The notes below the pieces were generated by a model. It was not told the origin of the DNA, did no database searches, and saw only the letters and a program-made list of their open reading frames with translations. From assembly GCF_001954275.1 (NCBI RefSeq), contig NZ_MBEU01000068.1, positions 186,001-250,000 on the forward strand: a stretch of 64,000 bases of DNA. The letters run 5' to 3'. The position numbers and the translations under genes were made by a program. Every line of letters starts with the position of its first letter. Position 1 is the stretch's first letter. Source of the DNA: Mycobacterium sp. IS-836. Lineage in GTDB: Bacteria > Actinomycetota > Actinomycetes > Mycobacteriales > Mycobacteriaceae. Shown piece by piece: positions 60,230 through 64,000 of the stretch.

Positions 60230-62592
60230 CGCAACCGGCCGCAGATACCAGCGCGGTATTGGCCGCGCAGGACTCGCTGGTATTGGCGTCCATGCACACC
60301 GGCGTCGAACGGGAGCTGGTGATGGATTGGCTGGGCAAGCAGCGCGCCCGGCACCCGGAAAGCAGATTCGACGTACTGAAATTGCCGTCGCGTGATGCGC
60401 CACCGGCGGCGCTGACCGCTCTCGCCGAGCAGCTCGAGTCCGGCTCCGAATCCGCCGACGACCGGTTGGTAGTTCCGGTGCGCGTGTTCTGGCTGCCGCC
60501 CGCGGATCGGGGCAGAATCGCCAAGGTGGCCGGGCTGCTGCCCGGCCGAGATCCGTACCACCCCAACCAACGTCAGCAACGGCACATCCTGCGCGATGCC
60601 CCCCACCGCGCGCGGGTCGTCGCCGGCGAGCCCGCCAAGGTGTCCGAACTCCGGCAGCAGTGGCGCGACACCACCGTCGGGGCGGACAAGCGCGACTTCG
60701 CGCAGTTCGTCACCCGCCGCGCCATCTTGGCGATGGAACGCGCCGAGTACCGAATCCTCGGGCCGCAGTACAAATCTCCGCGGCTGGTGAAGCCGGAAAT
60801 CCTGGCGTCCACCCGGTTTCGCGCCGGCCTGGAAAAGATCCCGGGCGCGACCGTCGAAGAAGCCGGCAAGATGCTCGACGAACTGGCCACCGGCTGGAGC
60901 AGGGTGTCCGTTGACCTGGTCGGCGTCCTCGGCAGGGCGCTCAGCCGGGGATTCGATCCGGACCTCGACTACGACGAGTATCAGGTCGCGGCGATGCGCG
61001 CCGGGCTGGAAGCACATCCGGCGGTGCTGCTCTTCTCGCACCGGTCCTACATCGACGGCGCGGTGGTGCCGGTGGCGATGCAGGAGAACCGGTTGCCGCC
61101 GGTACACGTCTTCGCCGGCATCAACCTCTCGTTCGGGTTGATGGGGCCGCTGCTGCGGCGCTCCGGCGTCATCTTCATCCGCCGCAACATCGGCGCCAAC
61201 GCGCTCTACAAGTACGTCCTGCGCGAGTACGTCGGCTACATCGTCGAGAAGCGGTTCAACCTGAGCTGGTCGATCGAAGGAACCAGGTCACGCACCGGAA
61301 AGATGTTGCCGCCCAAGCTCGGTCTGCTGGCCTATGTGGCCGACGCCTACCTCGATGGCCGCAGCGAAGACATCCTGCTGCAGCCGGTGTCGATCAGCTT
61401 CGACCAGCTACACGAGACCGCCGAATACGCCGCGTACGCCCGCGGCGGCGAAAAGACACCCGAGGGCATCCTGTGGCTGTACAACTTCATCAGGGCCCAG
61501 GGCGAACGCAACTACGGCAAGATCTACGTGCGCTTTCCCGAAGCCGTGTCGATGCGCGAGCACCTCGGTCCGCCGCACGGTCCGTTGGCCCAGGATCCGG
61601 ACGCCAAACGGCTTGCGCTGCAGAAGATGTCGTTCGAAGTCGCGTGGCGGATTTTGCAAGCGACGCCGGTGACCGCGACGGGATTGGTGTGTGCGTTGCT
61701 GCTGACCACGCGGGGCGCGGCCTTGACGCTGGATCAGCTGCATCACACCCTGCAGGATTCGCTGGACTACCTCGAGCGCAAGCAAACCCCGATGTCGACC
61801 AGCCTGTTGCGGCTGCGCTCCCGCGACGGAGTGCGCGCGGCGGTTGACACGTTGTCCAACGGTCACCCGATCACCCGCGTCGACAGCGGCCGGGAACCGG
61901 TGTGGTGCATCGCACCCGAGGAGCAGCACGCCGCGGCGTTCTACCGCAACTCCCTGATACACGCCTTCCTGGAGACCTCGATCGTCGAACTTGCCCTCGC
62001 GCACGCCAGACGCGCGAAAGGCGATCGCATGGAGGCGTTTTGGGCCCAGGCGATGCGGTTGCGCGATCTGCTGAAGTTCGATTTCTACTTCGCCGACTCG
62101 GCGGCGTTTCGGCACAACATCGCCGCGGAGATGGCCTGGCACGACGATTGGGAGGCCCACGTTGCCGCCGGGGGCGACGAGATCGACGCGATGCTGTTTT
62201 CCAAGCGGCCGTTGATGGCGGACGCGATGTTGCGGGTGTTCTTCGAGGCGTATGAGATCGTCGCCGACGTGTTGCGTGACGCACCGGCCGACATCACCCA
62301 AAAGGAACTGACGGAGCGGGCGCTGGGGGTGGGCCGGCAATACGTGGCGCAGGCGCGGGTGCGCAGTAGCGAATCGGTTTCGACGTTGCTGTTCGCCACC
62401 GCTTACCAGGTGGTCGCCGACCAGGATCTGATCGCACCCGCCGCCGACCTCGCCGAACGACGGCTCGCGTTCCGGCGGGAATTGCGCGACATCATCGGCG
62501 ATTCCAATCATGTCGGGCGGGTCGCGCGCGATCAGTTCGTCGCCCGCGAGACCAAGGCCCGGCGCAGCCGTCTGGACAGCCAACCGCGGTAG
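60226..62592 (+). CDS. plsB2: Glycerol-3-phosphate acyltransferase (Rv2482c ortholog)
   Basis: This 788-residue PlsB-type acyltransferase has the catalytic H272-x4-D277 in SHRSYIDGA, the substrate-binding blocks FIRRNIGAN and WSIEGTRSRTGK, and VSISFDQLHE. A large N-terminal region (1-230) and C-terminal helical region (480-788) match full-length PlsB. It attaches a fatty acyl group to glycerol-3-phosphate at the membrane, the first step of glycerolipid synthesis. The GTG at 60226 overlaps the plsC stop (GTGA), so both enzymes are translated together. Confidence 0.95.
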   Translation: MTQPAADTSAVLAAQDSLVLASMHTGVERELVMDWLGKQRARHPESRFDVLKLPSRDAPPAALTALAEQLESGSESADDRLVVPVRVFWLPPADRGRIAKVAGLLPGRDPYHPNQRQQRHILRDAPHRARVVAGEPAKVSELRQQWRDTTVGADKRDFAQFVTRRAILAMERAEYRILGPQYKSPRLVKPEILASTRFRAGLEKIPGATVEEAGKMLDELATGWSRVSVDLVGVLGRALSRGFDPDLDYDEYQVAAMRAGLEAHPAVLLFSHRSYIDGAVVPVAMQENRLPPVHVFAGINLSFGLMGPLLRRSGVIFIRRNIGANALYKYVLREYVGYIVEKRFNLSWSIEGTRSRTGKMLPPKLGLLAYVADAYLDGRSEDILLQPVSISFDQLHETAEYAAYARGGEKTPEGILWLYNFIRAQGERNYGKIYVRFPEAVSMREHLGPPHGPLAQDPDAKRLALQKMSFEVAWRILQATPVTATGLVCALLLTTRGAALTLDQLHHTLQDSLDYLERKQTPMSTSLLRLRSRDGVRAAVDTLSNGHPITRVDSGREPVWCIAPEEQHAAAFYRNSLIHAFLETSIVELALAHARRAKGDRMEAFWAQAMRLRDLLKFDFYFADSAAFRHNIAAEMAWHDDWEAHVAAGGDEIDAMLFSKRPLMADAMLRVFFEAYEIVADVLRDAPADITQKELTERALGVGRQYVAQARVRSSESVSTLLFATAYQVVADQDLIAPAADLAERRLAFRRELRDIIGDSNHVGRVARDQFVARETKARRSRLDSQPR

Positions 62593-62620
62593 TCGTAGCG
62601 CCCGCCCATACCCTGGGTAC

Positions 62621-64000
62621 ATGACGGTTGCCCGGCCCGCCGGCAAGCCCGCCGCGCTGGTGTGGCCGCTACTCGCCGGCGTCGCGGTGCTGGCCGGCTG
62701 CACGGCGGCCGGAATCGGGGCGCTGTCGCTGGCGGACGCGCTGACGCTCACGGGCCTGCCCAATCCCGGCCCGGCGACCACGGTGGGGCTGCCGTTCGTC
62801 CGGGCGGCCGGTGAGATCGCGGCGGCGCTGGCGGTCGGATCGTTTCTTTTCGCGGCGTTTCTGGTGCCCCCGCAGGGCAGCGGCGTGCTCGACGCCGGCG
62901 GATACCGCGCGCTGCGGATGGGGACCGTCGCGTCGGGCGTGTGGGCGGTGTGTGCCGCGCTGCTGGTCCCGCTGACCATTTCCGATGTGTCCGGGCACCC
63001 GTTGGCCGATCACCTCAACCCGGTGACGATCTGGAGGCTGGCCGACCTGATCTACACCGCGTCCGCGTGGCGCTGGACCGCATTCTTGGCCGCGACTGTG
63101 ACGTTGGCCGGTGCGTCGGTGCTGCGCTGGTCCTGGACGCCGGTGCTGCTCGCCGGGTCGTTGTTGACGCTGGTTCCGCTCGGGCTGACGGGTCATTCGT
63201 CGGCGGGCGGCTCACACGACCTGGCCACCAACAGCCTGCTGATCCACCTCGTCGCCGCGACCGTGTGGGCCGGCGGGCTGCTGGCGCTGCTGACGCACGC
63301 GTTGCGTGCCGGTGAACACATCGGCCTGGCGGCGCGGCGCTTCTCGGCCATCGCACTGTGGTGTTGGGTGGCGATGGCGCTCAGCGGTTTGGTGAACGCC
63401 GCGGTGCGGGTGGCGCCTGCCGAGCTGTTTACCACCGGTTACGGGCGGCTGGTGGTCGTCAAGTTCGTCGCGTTGTGCCTGCTGGGTGCCGTGGGCTGGC
63501 GCCAGCGACGCGCCGGAGTTGCTGCGCTGCAAGCGGATCCGAGTCCCGAGGTTCCGGTGCGCCGTGTCTTGATCCGGCTTGCCCTGACCGAGGCGGTCGT
63601 TTTCGGTCTGACCTTCGGCGTTGCCGTCGGGCTGGGCCGAACCCCACCGCCGCCACCGCCGTCGCGGTTGCCGTCAATTTCCGAAGCCGAGATCGGCTAC
63701 GACCTCGACGGTCCGCCCACCCTGGCGCGCGTCCTGTTCGACTGGCGCTTCGACCTGATCTTCGGTACGGCCGCAATCGTTCTCGCCGGCTTGTATGTGG
63801 CGGCCGTGGTACGACTGCGTCGACGTGGCGATCGCTGGCCGCCGGGGCGGATGGTGGCCTGGCTGCTCGGCTGCGTGGTGTTGCTGTTCGTGACGTCGTC
63901 GGGGGTGGGGCGCTACATGCCCGCCATGTTCAGCATGCACATGGTCGCCCACATGGGCCTGTCGATGCTGGTCCCGATCCTGTTGGTGCTCGGCGCCCCG
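62621..64000 (+). CDS. CopD/CtaG-like polytopic membrane protein, 3' part cut by window edge
   Basis: The frame is open from ATG 62621 to the edge, giving 460 residues. At least nine hydrophobic segments are visible, starting VWPLLAGVAVLAGCTAAGIG. The first part has features of the CopD copper-resistance domain: loops with histidines (LTGHSSAGGSHD, NSLLIHLVAATVWAGGL), VKFVALCLLG, and RTPPPPPPS. After residue about 360 a CtaG-like segment begins (RYMPAMFSMHMVAHMGLSML, Met/His-rich). This fusion layout is that of Rv0102-type proteins. It probably handles copper for the membrane or cytochrome c oxidase. It starts 29 nt after plsB2. Confidence 0.82.
   Translation, partial: MTVARPAGKPAALVWPLLAGVAVLAGCTAAGIGALSLADALTLTGLPNPGPATTVGLPFVRAAGEIAAALAVGSFLFAAFLVPPQGSGVLDAGGYRALRMGTVASGVWAVCAALLVPLTISDVSGHPLADHLNPVTIWRLADLIYTASAWRWTAFLAATVTLAGASVLRWSWTPVLLAGSLLTLVPLGLTGHSSAGGSHDLATNSLLIHLVAATVWAGGLLALLTHALRAGEHIGLAARRFSAIALWCWVAMALSGLVNAAVRVAPAELFTTGYGRLVVVKFVALCLLGAVGWRQRRAGVAALQADPSPEVPVRRVLIRLALTEAVVFGLTFGVAVGLGRTPPPPPPSRLPSISEAEIGYDLDGPPTLARVLFDWRFDLIFGTAAIVLAGLYVAAVVRLRRRGDRWPPGRMVAWLLGCVVLLFVTSSGVGRYMPAMFSMHMVAHMGLSMLVPILLVLGAP

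Overview
This window is chromosomal DNA of a Mycobacterium. It has high GC, a single-chain type I fatty acid synthase, mycolic-acid genes, and long runs of genes recognisable as orthologs of the M. tuberculosis block Rv2525c to Rv2482c, here in inverted orientation. The species cannot be named from the sequence alone. No insertion sequence, prophage or CRISPR array was seen.

Region 1 (1 to about 14,975) is accessory and reads as a catabolic island. It holds an edge-truncated SDR, an FCD-type GntR regulator, a tandem two-domain CaiB/BaiF CoA-transferase with a small 3Fe-4S-type ferredoxin, a cytochrome P450 and a KshA-like Rieske oxygenase. The Rieske gene heads a six-gene run: acyl-CoA ligase, SnoaL-like protein, a pair of hot-dog proteins resembling the ChsH2 N-terminal domain and ChsH1, and a TIGR03086-like protein. 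An aldehyde dehydrogenase, an AttH/CrtC-like lipocalin-fold protein, a second Rieske oxygenase and a MerR regulator follow. The set suggests oxidative opening plus CoA-thioester degradation of a hydrophobic, perhaps steroid- or terpenoid-like substrate. The substrate itself cannot be read from the sequence.

Region 2 (15,036 to 28,262) is core lipid synthesis and housekeeping. It holds the Tat-exported Rv2525c ortholog, a 570-bp leader, fas (3,081 residues), acpS, an M20 peptidase, bcp, a DUF3618 membrane protein and tRNA-Lys.

Region 3 (28,353 to 37,458) holds an Eis-like acetyltransferase, a DMT-type transporter, the L,D-transpeptidase ldtB, tRNA-His, orn, a HerA-like ATPase, the mycolate reductase cmrA, an MFS protein, and a universal stress protein with a 52-residue companion.

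Region 4 (37,459 to 51,685) is the BkaR-type regulon for branched-chain keto acids. A proline-rich membrane protein and the TetR repressor lie divergent to fadD35. Then come scoA-scoB-accD1-accA1-fadE19-maoC-citE and the bkdABC dehydrogenase. Genes within scoA-to-citE and within bkdABC mostly overlap by 4 nt. Together they can take leucine-type keto acids to acetyl-CoA and acetoacetate. Three copies of a GTTA-N8-TAAC palindrome lie at the control points.

Region 5 (51,707 to 64,000) holds small membrane and secreted proteins, echA14, a DHA2 transporter, tRNA-Arg, lipQ, and a glycerolipid cassette: a WS/DGAT-like gene, plsC (with an HAD domain and a Lys/Ala-rich tail) and plsB2. It ends with a CopD/CtaG-like membrane protein cut by the right edge.
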